From contig JAVCCB010000007.1 of NCBI GenBank assembly GCA_030765685.1, positions 1 to 35,614 of the forward strand: a stretch of 35,614 nucleotides of DNA, in the 5' to 3' direction. The notes beneath the pieces were generated by a model. The model did not search any database, was not told the origin of the DNA, and saw only the letters and a list, made by a program, of their open reading frames with translations. Positions 1-7,393 of this stretch are shown in pieces. The position numbers and the translations under genes are program-made. This DNA is from Candidatus Tantalella remota (GTDB lineage: Bacteria > Omnitrophota > Gorgyraeia > Tantalellales > Tantalellaceae). Position 1 is the first letter of the stretch; each line of letters starts with the position of its first letter.

Positions 1-1
1 G

Positions 2-274
2 GAGGAAAGAGCCGTCGTGTACAAACCGGTGCCGCCGAGGGTTAGCAGTGAGCTATATGGCGGCAGGGATACGTTCAGGTCCAGGTTCAGACTGACAGTC
101 GACTCTAATGGTAACGTCAAAAGGGCGGAGCCCGTTACCACTACGGGATATCCGGAAGTGGATATCCTGTCGACAAAATTCGTTAAAGGGTGGATCTTTG
201 AGTCGGGAAGAGATCTTTCCCGCAGGGATGTGGATATTACGGTCGAGGTCATCCTGGAAACGACGGACATATAA
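2..274 (+). CDS. TonB-like C-terminal domain protein (5' partial)
   Basis: The frame is open to the left edge, so this is probably the 3' end of a longer gene; an in-frame GTG at 17 is the only start-like codon in view and has no reason to be the true start. The roughly 90 visible residues have the TonB C-terminal pattern: a beta strand ending in DSNGNVKRAEPV, then TTTGYPEVD and an amphipathic helix ending FVKGWIFE, then a final strand. In TonB proteins this domain works in the periplasm and contacts outer-membrane receptors. The next gene starts 1 base after the stop, so they share a transcript. The call is family-level; the missing N-terminus would show whether a membrane anchor and a proline-rich spacer are present. 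Confidence 0.6.
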   Translation, partial: EERAVVYKPVPPRVSSELYGGRDTFRSRFRLTVDSNGNVKRAEPVTTTGYPEVDILSTKFVKGWIFESGRDLSRRDVDITVEVILETTDI

Positions 275-275
275 T

Positions 276-521
276 ATGATAAAAATGGATATTTCGACAG
301 CGCTTTTTGTATATCTGCTTTTTACGGCGATAGTCGTTCTTATGGTCTGGTCCTTTTTTGATTTCGGGACGAGGTTGAAGACTTTTAGTTCAGATGAGAA
401 ATACATATGGCACTGTTCTATTTGCGCGAATACGTACATAGACAGTATGCATGAAGATATCTCAAAATGTCCGAGGTGCAACAGCTATAACCAGAGGCTA
501 AAAAAAGAAAATGTGACTTAG
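276..521 (+). CDS. Small membrane-anchored zinc-ribbon protein
   Basis: This is an 81-residue protein of unknown function. The ATG at 276 is chosen because it follows the preceding stop by one base; the same frame is open further upstream, but that would overlap the TonB-like gene. Residues about 8-29 form one hydrophobic helix (ALFVYLLFTAIVVLMVWSFF). A C-terminal zinc ribbon follows, with CSIC and CPRC pairs about 20 residues apart. The layout suggests a single-pass inner-membrane protein with a small soluble zinc-binding head. It sits in a compact run of small genes after the TonB-like gene. The zinc binding is inferred from the cysteine spacing. Confidence 0.7.
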   Translation: MIKMDISTALFVYLLFTAIVVLMVWSFFDFGTRLKTFSSDEKYIWHCSICANTYIDSMHEDISKCPRCNSYNQRLKKENVT

Positions 522-537
522 GGAGAGGAGTTGTAAT

Positions 538-756
538 ATGATCACTAAAATTGGTTTGATAGCCGGTGAGATATGGGATTACCTGGAAAAAAATAAAACC
601 GGTGTGGATCTGGATAGTATCGTTGTCAAGTTGGGCAAGGAACGGGACCTGGTACTGATGAGTTTAGGATGGCTGGCAAGGGAAGGGCATATAGTTCTGG
701 AAGGGGATGGTCCGGAATATCAAGTGAAGCTTACAAACCCGGGAGGGCAGAAATGA
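538..756 (+). CDS. Small winged-helix protein (DUF2582-like)
   Basis: This 72-residue protein consists almost entirely of one winged-helix fold. It opens with IGLIAGEIWDYLEKN, continues with a helix-turn-helix (LDSIVVKLGKERDLVLMSLG), and ends in a short wing (GHIVLEGDGPEYQVKL). Length and pattern match the DUF2582 winged-helix family, whose role is not established; DNA binding is likely but unproven. A strong ribosome-binding site (GGGAGAGGAG) lies at 521-530. The stop overlaps the start of the next gene (ATGA at 753-756), so the two are translationally coupled. Confidence 0.72.
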   Translation: MITKIGLIAGEIWDYLEKNKTGVDLDSIVVKLGKERDLVLMSLGWLAREGHIVLEGDGPEYQVKLTNPGGQK

Positions 757-1082
757 CGCAGGATATATCAAAAGACACGGATATTACTAAAGAAGAAGAC
801 ATTCAGGGCATGCCTATCGTGGACACGGGGGACGGCGTCGAGGAGAGAGTGCCGATAAAAGACCCCTTGAGGGTCCTCAATTTTAAGACCATAAACAAGA
901 AGTTCGGTTGGTGGGCCGCGGTGGTCCTTCTTGAAAGCTACGCGAAAAAACAGATATGTTTTTATCTGTGGCAGAAGAAGGATAACGTCTGGAAACGCAA
1001 ACAGAAGTTCGGTATACACTCCAAAGAAGACTGGCTGTTGATGAAAGAAGCCGTTGAGTCGTTTGTCGACAAACTGTCGTAA
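753..1082 (+). CDS. Hypothetical protein, 109 aa
   Basis: I do not recognise this family. The ATG at 753 is chosen because it overlaps the previous stop as ATGA and has a GGGAGGG ribosome-binding site just upstream. The first 35 residues are acidic and probably disordered. The rest (about 40-109) looks compact and basic, with FGWWAAVVLLESY, a KKQICFYLWQKK strand, and a closing amphipathic helix (WLLMKEAVESFVDKLS). There is no signal peptide or recognisable catalytic motif. Coupling to the winged-helix gene suggests the two act together, but what they do cannot be read from the sequence. Confidence 0.7.
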   Translation: MTQDISKDTDITKEEDIQGMPIVDTGDGVEERVPIKDPLRVLNFKTINKKFGWWAAVVLLESYAKKQICFYLWQKKDNVWKRKQKFGIHSKEDWLLMKEAVESFVDKLS

Positions 1083-1109
1083 ACCGCGCCGGGCGGGAGG
1101 TCAGTTCTA

Positions 1110-1255
1110 GGGGGATCTGAAAATGGAGAATCGGATACCAGTAATTTGGCGAAGGGTTTGTCCTCATTCGCTGAAGCTACGGCGGACAGCCTTCGCTTTA
1201 ATTTTCGGGCGCAGCCAGCCGAAGCCGGATGCAATCAAAACAAAAAGGCGAAGGC
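1110..1255. repeat. Dispersed repeat-like intergenic sequence
   Basis: This stretch between the 109-residue gene and tRNA-Ala has words such as GCGAAGGGTTTGTCC, CTGAAGC and GGCGGACAG. The same vocabulary recurs at 16735-16960, 17360-17460 and 23960-24024. It looks like a degraded copy of that dispersed family rather than coding sequence. Short open frames across it run into the antisense of the tRNA and are not credible genes. Confidence 0.4.
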
Positions 1256-1331
1256 TGGTGGAGCAGAAGGGATTCGAACCCTCGACCCCCACGTTGCGAA
1301 CGTGATGCTCTCCCAACTGAGCTACTGCCCC
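1256..1331 (-). tRNA. tRNA-Ala (anticodon CGC)
   Basis: Read on the minus strand, a full cloverleaf runs from GGGGCAG (5' end at 1331) to CTGCTCC, then discriminator A and an encoded CCA (1258-1256). The anticodon loop is TTCGCAA, giving anticodon CGC, which reads GCG (Ala). The acceptor stem carries G3:U70, the classic identity element of alanine tRNA, which independently supports the assignment. The D arm (GCTC...GAGC) and T arm (GAGGG TTCGAAT CCCTT) are intact. The gene points against the flanking protein genes and has its own promoter at 1350-1377. Confidence 0.97.
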
Positions 1332-1349
1332 ACCGAAAGGTTGGCTAAT

Positions 1350-1377
1350 ATTATAACATAAAAAAAAAGAACGTAAA
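1350..1377 (-). promoter_or_regulatory. Promoter for tRNA-Ala
   Basis: On the minus strand there is TTTACG (1377-1372), a 16-base spacer, and a perfect TATAAT (1355-1350). Transcription would start near 1343, about a dozen bases before the mature tRNA. The AT-rich flank fits a sigma-70 type promoter. Confidence 0.65.
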
Positions 1378-1409
1378 TACTAAGTTACATGAAAAAATAT
1401 GGAGAAAAC

Positions 1410-1940
1410 ATGAAGAAGACCATAACTGCGATCATTTGCCTGCTTGTTCTCGTTTGCTGCGCGAACCGGCCCGCTTTTTGCGGAGATGAAAAGATAAGGG
1501 TCATGGTGGAAGTTCTTGGTGATCAGCAATGGGAAGTGAAGGACTATGTCACACGGGCTTTGAACTCTCTCGAGGATGTCGAAGTCGTAGAGGAGTTTTC
1601 CGGGGTGTATATGCATATCATAACGCGCAGACTCGTGACCAATAGAGGCAGGAGGCTGGGCTTCGTGATGGCTTCGGCAAGCTCACAGGTCTGGGATGTG
1701 AACCTGGAAGGCGGGTATCCGTTCACTTCGGCCGATTACAGTGGATTGTGGCTGGAAGTAGGCCCGGACATAAGAAACCTGTGTATTCAGTGTGTAGTGG
1801 CTCTTGATGAGGGGCTTTTCGGAAAGATACGGGAGGGTGTCGGCGTCAGGCCCGTGTCCGGATCGCCTGAGAGTACTGTTCCCGAGGGAAATGATGACGG
1901 AGCTTATATGCCCGCGGGTGGGACGACAAGCGGGTTCTAA
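1410..1940 (+). CDS. Hypothetical exported protein, 176 aa
   Basis: The ATG at 1410 is preferred over an in-frame ATG at 1389 because GGAG lies at 1401-1404 with proper spacing and the protein then opens with a standard signal peptide: MKK, a hydrophobic core (ITAIICLLVLVCC), and a likely cleavage after a small-residue stretch near residue 20-25. A lipoprotein signal is possible but the cysteine context lacks a clean lipobox. The mature part begins with a strand-rich segment (KIRVMVEVLG) and ends in a low-complexity Gly/Ser/Thr tail. I do not recognise the family. The stop is 16 bases before the Memo-AMMECR1 fusion, which is also exported, so they probably form one operon and act outside the cytoplasm. 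Confidence 0.72.
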   Translation: MKKTITAIICLLVLVCCANRPAFCGDEKIRVMVEVLGDQQWEVKDYVTRALNSLEDVEVVEEFSGVYMHIITRRLVTNRGRRLGFVMASASSQVWDVNLEGGYPFTSADYSGLWLEVGPDIRNLCIQCVVALDEGLFGKIREGVGVRPVSGSPESTVPEGNDDGAYMPAGGTTSGF

Positions 1941-1956
1941 GGGCGGGGGGCGATAT

Positions 1957-3447
1957 ATGAACAAAATTTTTTTTTATATTATATTGTCACTGGCCGTCAT
2001 TGTTTGCGCGACTCAGGCTGAGGCTAAACGATCGGATCTGGCCGGTTCGTGGTATACTTCTTCTCCTTCCGCTTTAAAAAAAGAGATAGAGACCTACCTG
2101 CGCAAGGCCGAGATGAGTCCCCTCAAAGGAGAGGTTGTCGGAGTGATCGCTCCGCATGCCGGCCTGAGGTACTCCGGGCCTGTGGCTGCTTACGCCTATA
2201 AGGCGGTCATGGAGAAAGATCCTGAAAAAGTCATTGTCGTGGGGTTCTCCCACAGGAGGCATTTCCCCGGACGTATATCGGTTTTTACCGATAAGAGTTT
2301 TGTCACTCCGCTTGGAGAGGCGCGCATAGACACGGCTCTCGCGAAAAAGTTTATAGAGTACAGCGACAGGATACAGGACATCCCGCAGGCTTTTACCGGG
2401 GAGAATTCCATAGAGATGGAGATCCCCTTTATCCAGGTGGCGCTGGACGACCCTCGGATAGTGTTGATCGCTATCGTGGACCAGGAGCAGAGTACGGTCG
2501 ACCTTCTTTCAGACGCGCTTTACAATATCCTGAAGGATGAAAAGGGCTGGGTAATGATCGCCAGCACCGATATGTGCCACCACATACCGTATGAAAGCGC
2601 TAACGCGAAGGACGCGCGTACGATAAAAGTAATTGAAAAATTCGACCCGGGATATTTCTATAAGAAAAGCCTGGAGGAGCCCCGGCCGGACAGTCTTATG
2701 TGCGGGTACGGGGCGGTTTATGCGGTGATGGACGCATCAAAAAAACTTGGAGCCGACGAAGTCAAAGTCCTTAAGTACGCGAATTCCGGTGATACGTCCG
2801 GAAAAAAAGACAGCGTCGTGGGTTATTTGAGCGCGGCGTTCATTGACCGGGGCGACCGGAAGGAAGAGATCACAGTTGTCTTAAAGGAGGAAGGTATGTA
2901 CAGCGATGACCAGAAAAAAGAACTCTTAAAGATAGCGCGCGATACGATAGAGGAGTATCTTAAGACAGGCAAACGCCTTGACGTGAAAACGGACGATGAA
3001 ATGCTTAAGGAGGATATGGGAGTTTTTGTGACACTGTATAAGGATGAGCGACTCCGTGGGTGTATAGGGCATATGGTCGCTACGGGGCCGCTGTATCTTA
3101 CGGTAAGGGATATGGCTATCGCGTCTGCCACCGAAGACCCGAGATTTACTCCGATGAAATCTGGAGAGCTGGATGATGTGGACATAGAGATATCGGCGTT
3201 GTCACCCATGAGAAAGATAGATGATCCGGACGAGATAGAGCTGGGAAAACACGGGGTTATGATCCGGTCGGGTTTCAGGAGCGGCGTGTATCTTCCGCAG
3301 GTTGCGGATGAGACCGGATGGAGCAAGGAACAGTTTATGGACAGTCTCTGTACCGGCAAAGCCGGGATACCGGCAGATTCCTGGAAAACGGGAAAGTGCG
3401 ATATCTATGTTTTTACAGCGGAAGTGTTTGGGGAAAAGGAGCTTTGA
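1957..3447 (+). CDS. amrB-amrA: Secreted Memo-AMMECR1 fusion (AmmeMemoRadiSam proteins B+A)
   Basis: This 496-residue protein joins two families. Residues about 25-305 are a Memo-like domain with the metal-site motifs APHAGLRYSGP (His67), GFSHRRHF (His99), STDMCHH and a cysteine in LMCGYGAVYAV. Residues about 314-496 are an AMMECR1 domain with the hallmark LRGCIGHM and GVFVTLYKDE. In AmmeMemoRadiSam sets these are proteins B and A and occur with a radical SAM enzyme; the enzyme for this genome is at 22543-23729. The chosen start (ATG 1957 after a GGGCGGGGGG stretch) gives a clear Sec signal peptide (MNKIFFYIILSLAVIVCA) with an AEA-K cleavage site, which is unexpected for this family. An AAAGGAGG with an in-frame ATG at 2896 sits exactly at the domain boundary. 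The biochemical role of the system is unknown. The gene label is descriptive. Confidence 0.9.
   Translation: MNKIFFYIILSLAVIVCATQAEAKRSDLAGSWYTSSPSALKKEIETYLRKAEMSPLKGEVVGVIAPHAGLRYSGPVAAYAYKAVMEKDPEKVIVVGFSHRRHFPGRISVFTDKSFVTPLGEARIDTALAKKFIEYSDRIQDIPQAFTGENSIEMEIPFIQVALDDPRIVLIAIVDQEQSTVDLLSDALYNILKDEKGWVMIASTDMCHHIPYESANAKDARTIKVIEKFDPGYFYKKSLEEPRPDSLMCGYGAVYAVMDASKKLGADEVKVLKYANSGDTSGKKDSVVGYLSAAFIDRGDRKEEITVVLKEEGMYSDDQKKELLKIARDTIEEYLKTGKRLDVKTDDEMLKEDMGVFVTLYKDERLRGCIGHMVATGPLYLTVRDMAIASATEDPRFTPMKSGELDDVDIEISALSPMRKIDDPDEIELGKHGVMIRSGFRSGVYLPQVADETGWSKEQFMDSLCTGKAGIPADSWKTGKCDIYVFTAEVFGEKEL
2883..2898 (+). promoter_or_regulatory. Internal ribosome-binding site and in-frame ATG before the AMMECR1 domain
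   Basis: AAAGGAGG (2883-2890) lies 5 bases before ATG 2896, which is in frame with the fusion gene and is residue 314, right where the AMMECR1 domain begins. Initiation here would give a 183-residue AMMECR1 protein without a signal peptide. The pattern may be a relic of two fused genes or a working second start; the sequence alone cannot tell. Confidence 0.5.
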
Positions 3448-3486
3448 GGGAATTGGGAATAGGGAATGGAGAATTGAAGAAAACCC

Positions 3487-3571
3487 AGGAGCCCTAAACC
3501 AGAACAAGTTCGGTTCAGGGTAAACTCCGCGATGCAGGATCCGCAAGCCGTAGGCGCAGCGAAAAAGGATA
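3487..3571. repeat. 85-bp dispersed repeat, copy 1
   Basis: An 85-base element running from AGGAGCCCTAAACC to GCGAAAAAGGATA is repeated at 27338-27422 with about three mismatches and no gaps. Both copies lie in a gene gap, in the same orientation, 70-90 bases upstream of the next + strand gene. The flanking text (GGGAATTGGGAATAGGG before this copy) also recurs near 34796. No start codon, tRNA fold or transposase is visible. It seems to be a small non-coding repeat family. Confidence 0.8.
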
Positions 3572-3656
3572 AAGGAAAAAGGAAAAGATATAGGAGGTTC
3601 TGGGTTTTGAGTCTCAACCTCAATCTTACCTTTAATAGAGCACAGGTTCGAACATT

Positions 3657-4394
3657 ATGAGCAGATTTTATGTACCAAAAGAGAGTGTTGCCCACGGCGA
3701 GGTCATAGTCGAAGGGCAGGAGGCGCGCCACATCCTTGATTCCATGCGGATGGGGGACGGGGATGACGTTGTCGTTTTTGACGGTACGGGTACCGAGTAT
3801 ACGGGGCGTATAAAAGAGTCGGACAGGAGAAGGAAAAGACTGATCATAGAAATATTGGATGAACGGAAAGTCTCTGATGACGGTATGCCGAGAATAACCC
3901 TCGCTCAGGCTCTTCCTAAAAAGGATAAGATGGACTATATCGTTGAGAAAGCCACCGAGCTCGGAGTTTCCCGTATAGTTCCGCTGGTCAGTGACCGGAC
4001 CATCGTGAGGCCGGAGGGGCCCGGATCTTTCAGGAAAGTGGAGAGATGGCGGAAGAAATCTCTCGAAGCGTCTAAGCAGTGCGGAAGGACAAGCATCCCC
4101 GAAATAGACGGCATAAAAACGTATGCCGATATGCTGCTCGAGATGGACGGGTTTGACCTGGTGCTTATGGCCTGTCTTTCCGACGACACAGTTTCGATCA
4201 AACAAGCGTTAAAGGACCGGGAAGCGGAGAACATTCTGGTTTTTATAGGTCCCGAGGGGGATTTCACGCCCGAAGAAATAAACCAGGTAAAAGGGGAGAA
4301 CTCGAGGTCCATAGATCTGGGAAAAAGAGTCTTAAAGAGCGATACCGCGGGCCTTTTTGTCCTGTCGGTCATCAATTACGAGTTTGCGCTATGA
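3657..4394 (+). CDS. rsmE: 16S rRNA (uracil-1498-N3)-methyltransferase
   Basis: RsmE methylates N3 of U1498 in 16S rRNA using SAM and belongs to the knotted SPOUT family. The 245-residue length is typical. The N-terminal PUA-like part (SRFYVP, EARHILDSMRMGDGD) is followed by the family motif ALPKKDKMDYIVEKATELGV, then the knot motifs FIGPEGDFTPEEI and LGKRVLKSDTA near the C-terminus. The ATG at 3657 gives the conventional N-terminus; no strong ribosome-binding site is visible before it. The stop overlaps the mtaB start as ATGA (4391-4394), so translation of the two is coupled. Confidence 0.95.
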   Translation: MSRFYVPKESVAHGEVIVEGQEARHILDSMRMGDGDDVVVFDGTGTEYTGRIKESDRRRKRLIIEILDERKVSDDGMPRITLAQALPKKDKMDYIVEKATELGVSRIVPLVSDRTIVRPEGPGSFRKVERWRKKSLEASKQCGRTSIPEIDGIKTYADMLLEMDGFDLVLMACLSDDTVSIKQALKDREAENILVFIGPEGDFTPEEINQVKGENSRSIDLGKRVLKSDTAGLFVLSVINYEFAL

Positions 4395-5719
4395 CGGATA
4401 TGACGAAAGAACTTAAGTTCGAGATAAAGACGCTGGGTTGCAAGGTGAACCAGTATGAGGAGCAGGCTATCCGGGAGAAGCTTCTGCGCCTGGGGTTTTC
4501 AGAAGCAGGGGGAAGCGAAGCGGATATCTTCATAGTCAATTCCTGTTCGGTAACTGCGCGCGCTGACGCCAAGACCAAGCAGGCCATACGCAGGGCGAGA
4601 AAAGAGAATCCTTCCGCGAAGATCTTTGTGACCGGGTGTTACGCAGTCATGGAAGAGGATATTGAAAAACTGAAGTCCATGCCCGAAGTGCACGGAGTGG
4701 TTCCCGGAGGGGAAAAGATGACTCTTCCGGAGGTCCTGGGCTTCGCTTTCCTAGGGAGGACGACCCCCGAGGCGGATACACCGGAGCAGGTATCCTGGTT
4801 CAGTTCCCACACACGCGCTTTTCTTAAGGTGCAGGACGGTTGTGACCGTAAATGCTCATACTGCAAAGTCAACATTGTAAGAGGGCCGTCGACGTCAAGA
4901 GATGAGAAAGAGATACTCGCGGAGGTGGAACGTCTCGTCGCAGGAGGGTACCGGGAAATAGTCCTTACGGGCATATGTCTCGGTTCCTGGAAAGGGGAAA
5001 ACGGCCGTTCTCTGGTGGACCTTATAAGGGCGGTAGACGCTCTTTCCGGAGATTTCAGGATACGGGTAAGTTCTATCGAGCCCGACCAGATACACGGGGA
5101 CCTGGTAAACGCGATAGCCGGATCTGTTAAAGTCTGCAGGCATCTGCATATTCCTATGCAAAGCGGTTCAGACAGGATACTAAAGGTGATGAACAGAAGG
5201 TATGCGTCCGGTGATCTTATAAGAACGGTGGCCATGATAAGGGAGAAGATGCCCCTGGCGGGTATCACTATGGACATAATAGCGGGGTTTCCCGGAGAGG
5301 AAGAAGAAGATTTTCAGAAGACAGTAAGCGTTGTTAAAGAGATAAAACCGTCGAGGTTGCATGTTTTCAGGTATAGCGACAGAAAAGGGACGGTTTCGTA
5401 CGGTCTTCCGGGCAAGATCTCAAAATCTGAAGCTCAGGAAAGAGTGAAAACGCTTATAAGTCTCGGAGAAGACCTGCAGAAGGATTTTTGCGGAAAATTC
5501 ATAGGTGCTGAAGTCGAAGTGCTTCTGGAAAAGTTTAATGGGGACTCTCCGGGAGATGAAATATGTCCGAACGGGATGGAGGGGTATTCCGGCGAATATC
5601 TCAGGACGAGGGTTTGCGATGATGATGCCTCCTCCGGAGGGATTCTTATGGTAAAAATAACGGCTGTTGATGAAAACGCTCCGGTTTTGATATCTAATGC
5701 GCGTCGAATTAAACCATAG
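4391..5719 (+). CDS. mtaB: tRNA t6A37 methylthiotransferase MtaB
   Basis: MtaB is a radical SAM enzyme that turns t6A37 of tRNAs into ms2t6A. Residues 1-125 form the N-terminal methylthiotransferase domain with cluster cysteines at 17 (LGCKVNQYE), 52 (NSCSV) and 83 (TGCYA). The radical SAM motif CDRKCSYC has cysteines at 151, 155 and 158. Family features such as LTGICLGSW and HIPMQSGSDRILKVMNRRY follow. The LGCKVNQYE opening separates MtaB from MiaB and RimO. The C-terminal 60-70 residues fit a TRAM-like domain. A second in-frame ATG lies three codons downstream, so the start is slightly uncertain. It is coupled to rsmE. Confidence 0.95.
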   Translation: MTDMTKELKFEIKTLGCKVNQYEEQAIREKLLRLGFSEAGGSEADIFIVNSCSVTARADAKTKQAIRRARKENPSAKIFVTGCYAVMEEDIEKLKSMPEVHGVVPGGEKMTLPEVLGFAFLGRTTPEADTPEQVSWFSSHTRAFLKVQDGCDRKCSYCKVNIVRGPSTSRDEKEILAEVERLVAGGYREIVLTGICLGSWKGENGRSLVDLIRAVDALSGDFRIRVSSIEPDQIHGDLVNAIAGSVKVCRHLHIPMQSGSDRILKVMNRRYASGDLIRTVAMIREKMPLAGITMDIIAGFPGEEEEDFQKTVSVVKEIKPSRLHVFRYSDRKGTVSYGLPGKISKSEAQERVKTLISLGEDLQKDFCGKFIGAEVEVLLEKFNGDSPGDEICPNGMEGYSGEYLRTRVCDDDASSGGILMVKITAVDENAPVLISNARRIKP

Positions 5720-5782
5720 CTGCAGGTGATTAAGGCAATAAAAATTTATATAAATATAATATATATAAATTATTACCTTAGT

Positions 5783-5811
5783 TTGACTTGCGTATTTTTA
5801 TGTGATATACT
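5783..5811 (+). promoter_or_regulatory. Strong sigma-70 type promoter before cvpA-like gene
   Basis: TTGACT (5783-5788), a 17-base spacer and TATACT (5806-5811) form a near-consensus promoter. The upstream 40 bases are almost pure A/T and could act as an UP element. Transcription would start near 5818. Because the -10 box covers a GTG at 5802 that opens the longest reading frame, the downstream gene must start later. It probably drives the run from the cvpA-like gene towards dnaG-rpoD. Confidence 0.8.
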
Positions 5812-5834
5812 TTGGATTCTTTTGGAGGACTGTC

Positions 5835-6395
5835 TTGCCTGATATATTAAACCAGATAAACTGGATAGACATAGTTTTTCTAATTCTTTTATTGGGAATG
5901 GTTTATAAAGGATTAAAAACCGGCGTGGGCGGTCAGGTCATAGCCCTGATCGGCTGGTTCGTTCTTGTCTTTATATCTCTAAAGTATTACAGTGTTATTT
6001 CGGAGGCTCTTTTCGGGTTTCTGCTCCAAAAGTGGGCCAAGCCGCTGTCATTTTTTGTTATCGCTGCCGGTATCTTTATGGCGATAAAGCTTTTGGAAAG
6101 AGTTTTTAATATTATGAGCGGTGAAGACCTTGCGCCTATCGAAAAGATAATGGGTGCCGTGGTTGCCGTCCTTCGCGCGTCCATTTTTTGCGGCGTGATA
6201 GGGATACTTTTACTCCTTGTGCCGGTTGACAGGGTACACACCGCTGCTAAGGAGGGGTCAAAGACATGCATGTTCTTCGTTAAGATGGATGCGCAGATAT
6301 ACACGTTGTTGGCGAACGTAGCCGGAAACAAGGAGAAGACGGACAAGGAGGAAGTTCTGGCAAACATACTTGAGAACGCGGGAACTAAAAACTAA
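5835..6395 (+). CDS. cvpA: CvpA family membrane protein
   Basis: This 186-residue protein has four predicted membrane helices: about IDIVFLILLLGMVY, GQVIALIGWFVLVFIS, LSFFVIAAGIFMAIKLL, and VVAVLRASIFCGVIGILLLLV. The opening INWIDIVFLILLLG...G.KTG and the AVLRASIFCGVIGILLL segment are typical of CvpA proteins, known from colicin V production and with roles in envelope homeostasis. The start is set at TTG 5835 because GGAGGA (5824-5829) lies 5 bases before it and the promoter -10 box covers the only alternative GTG at 5802. The last 30 residues are hydrophilic. The next gene starts 12 bases after the stop. Confidence 0.82.
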   Translation: MPDILNQINWIDIVFLILLLGMVYKGLKTGVGGQVIALIGWFVLVFISLKYYSVISEALFGFLLQKWAKPLSFFVIAAGIFMAIKLLERVFNIMSGEDLAPIEKIMGAVVAVLRASIFCGVIGILLLLVPVDRVHTAAKEGSKTCMFFVKMDAQIYTLLANVAGNKEKTDKEEVLANILENAGTKN

Positions 6396-6407
6396 ACGGG
6401 AGAAAAT

Positions 6408-7364
6408 ATGAAACTGAGAACTATTTACGAAAGTGCTGTCGCCAAAGGGATAAAAGAGGACCAGAGAGCCAAGCGCCTTATAGATGGCGATATGGCGGAT
6501 GCCAGGAGAGCGTACCGCAAGGCGAAAGGTATAGAAAAAACAGCTTTTGATAAAGAGAGTTTCAAGAACCCATATGCTGACTCGCGCATACTTAACGGTT
6601 CAGGAGATGAAGATATAAAGACAGTGCTGGTAGGTATAGATATAGGAGTGCCCGAGCTGCTTTTGGCCGACAGACTGAGAGGAAAAGGTACAAAGATAGA
6701 CCTGGTCATATCGCACCATCCTTCAGGTAGGGGGCTTTCGGGGCTCCATAAGGTGATGGCGATACAGTCCGGCCTGTGGGAAAAGTATGGGCTTTCGGCA
6801 GAGGTGGCGGAAGGGCTTATGAAGGAGCGGATAAAAGAGGTGTCCCGCGGTGTGGCTCCGGGGAACAATGCCAGGGCGACCGATGCCGCGAAGCTTCTGG
6901 GAATACCTTTTATGTGCACGCATACAGTGGCGGATAACTGCGTAGCTAGCTATCTTCAAAAGATGCTCGACAAAAAGAAACCGAAGAAAATTCAGAACCT
7001 GATGGTTATTTTGAAGAGCATACCGGAGTACAGGACCGCCATTTGCGAAGGTTCCGGTCCGTTCATACTGATAGGTGAAGAAAAGTCGGACGCGGGCAAG
7101 GTGTTTGTTGACATGACCGGCGGCACTTCAGGTCCCGACAAGATATTCGGACGGCTGTCACAGTCCGGGGTAAAGACCATAGTAGGTATGCATTGCAAGG
7201 AATCGGGTTTCAAGATGGCCAGCTCGGAATTTATAAACTATGTAATAGCAGGTCACATCTCAAGCGACAACCTTGGGATGAACCTTCTTTTCGACCATGT
7301 GGAGAAAAAAGGAAAATTGAAGTTCATCGAATGTTCCGGGTTCAGGCGATATAGAAGGAAATAA
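6408..7364 (+). CDS. NIF3-like dinuclear metal-centre protein
   Basis: This 318-residue protein belongs to the NIF3 (YbgI/YqfO) family, which holds two metal ions in a toroidal hexamer; the physiological activity is unsettled. Key motifs are IDLVISHHPSGRG (metal-binding histidines), GIPFMCTHTVADN, and the C-terminal IAGHISSDNLGMN. Compared with the usual roughly 250-370-residue members it has an extra helical, charged N-terminal segment of about 65 residues (ADARRAYRKAKGIEKTAF). It lies between the cvpA-like gene and dnaG with short gaps, so it is probably part of the dnaG-rpoD transcript. Confidence 0.88.
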   Translation: MKLRTIYESAVAKGIKEDQRAKRLIDGDMADARRAYRKAKGIEKTAFDKESFKNPYADSRILNGSGDEDIKTVLVGIDIGVPELLLADRLRGKGTKIDLVISHHPSGRGLSGLHKVMAIQSGLWEKYGLSAEVAEGLMKERIKEVSRGVAPGNNARATDAAKLLGIPFMCTHTVADNCVASYLQKMLDKKKPKKIQNLMVILKSIPEYRTAICEGSGPFILIGEEKSDAGKVFVDMTGGTSGPDKIFGRLSQSGVKTIVGMHCKESGFKMASSEFINYVIAGHISSDNLGMNLLFDHVEKKGKLKFIECSGFRRYRRK

Positions 7365-7393
7365 ATTAAGGTTATGCAAAGAGTACAGGTTAA

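Noticed and set aside
1146-1361. Short + strand frame with EGIRTLDPHVANVMLSQLS
   Set aside because: This is the translated antisense of tRNA-Ala, a well-known false protein.
3405-4205. 266-codon open frame on the minus strand
   Set aside because: It runs opposite rsmE, which has clear family motifs across the same bases. Its product looks like a composition-driven antisense translation, and its 3' part crosses the 85-base repeat.
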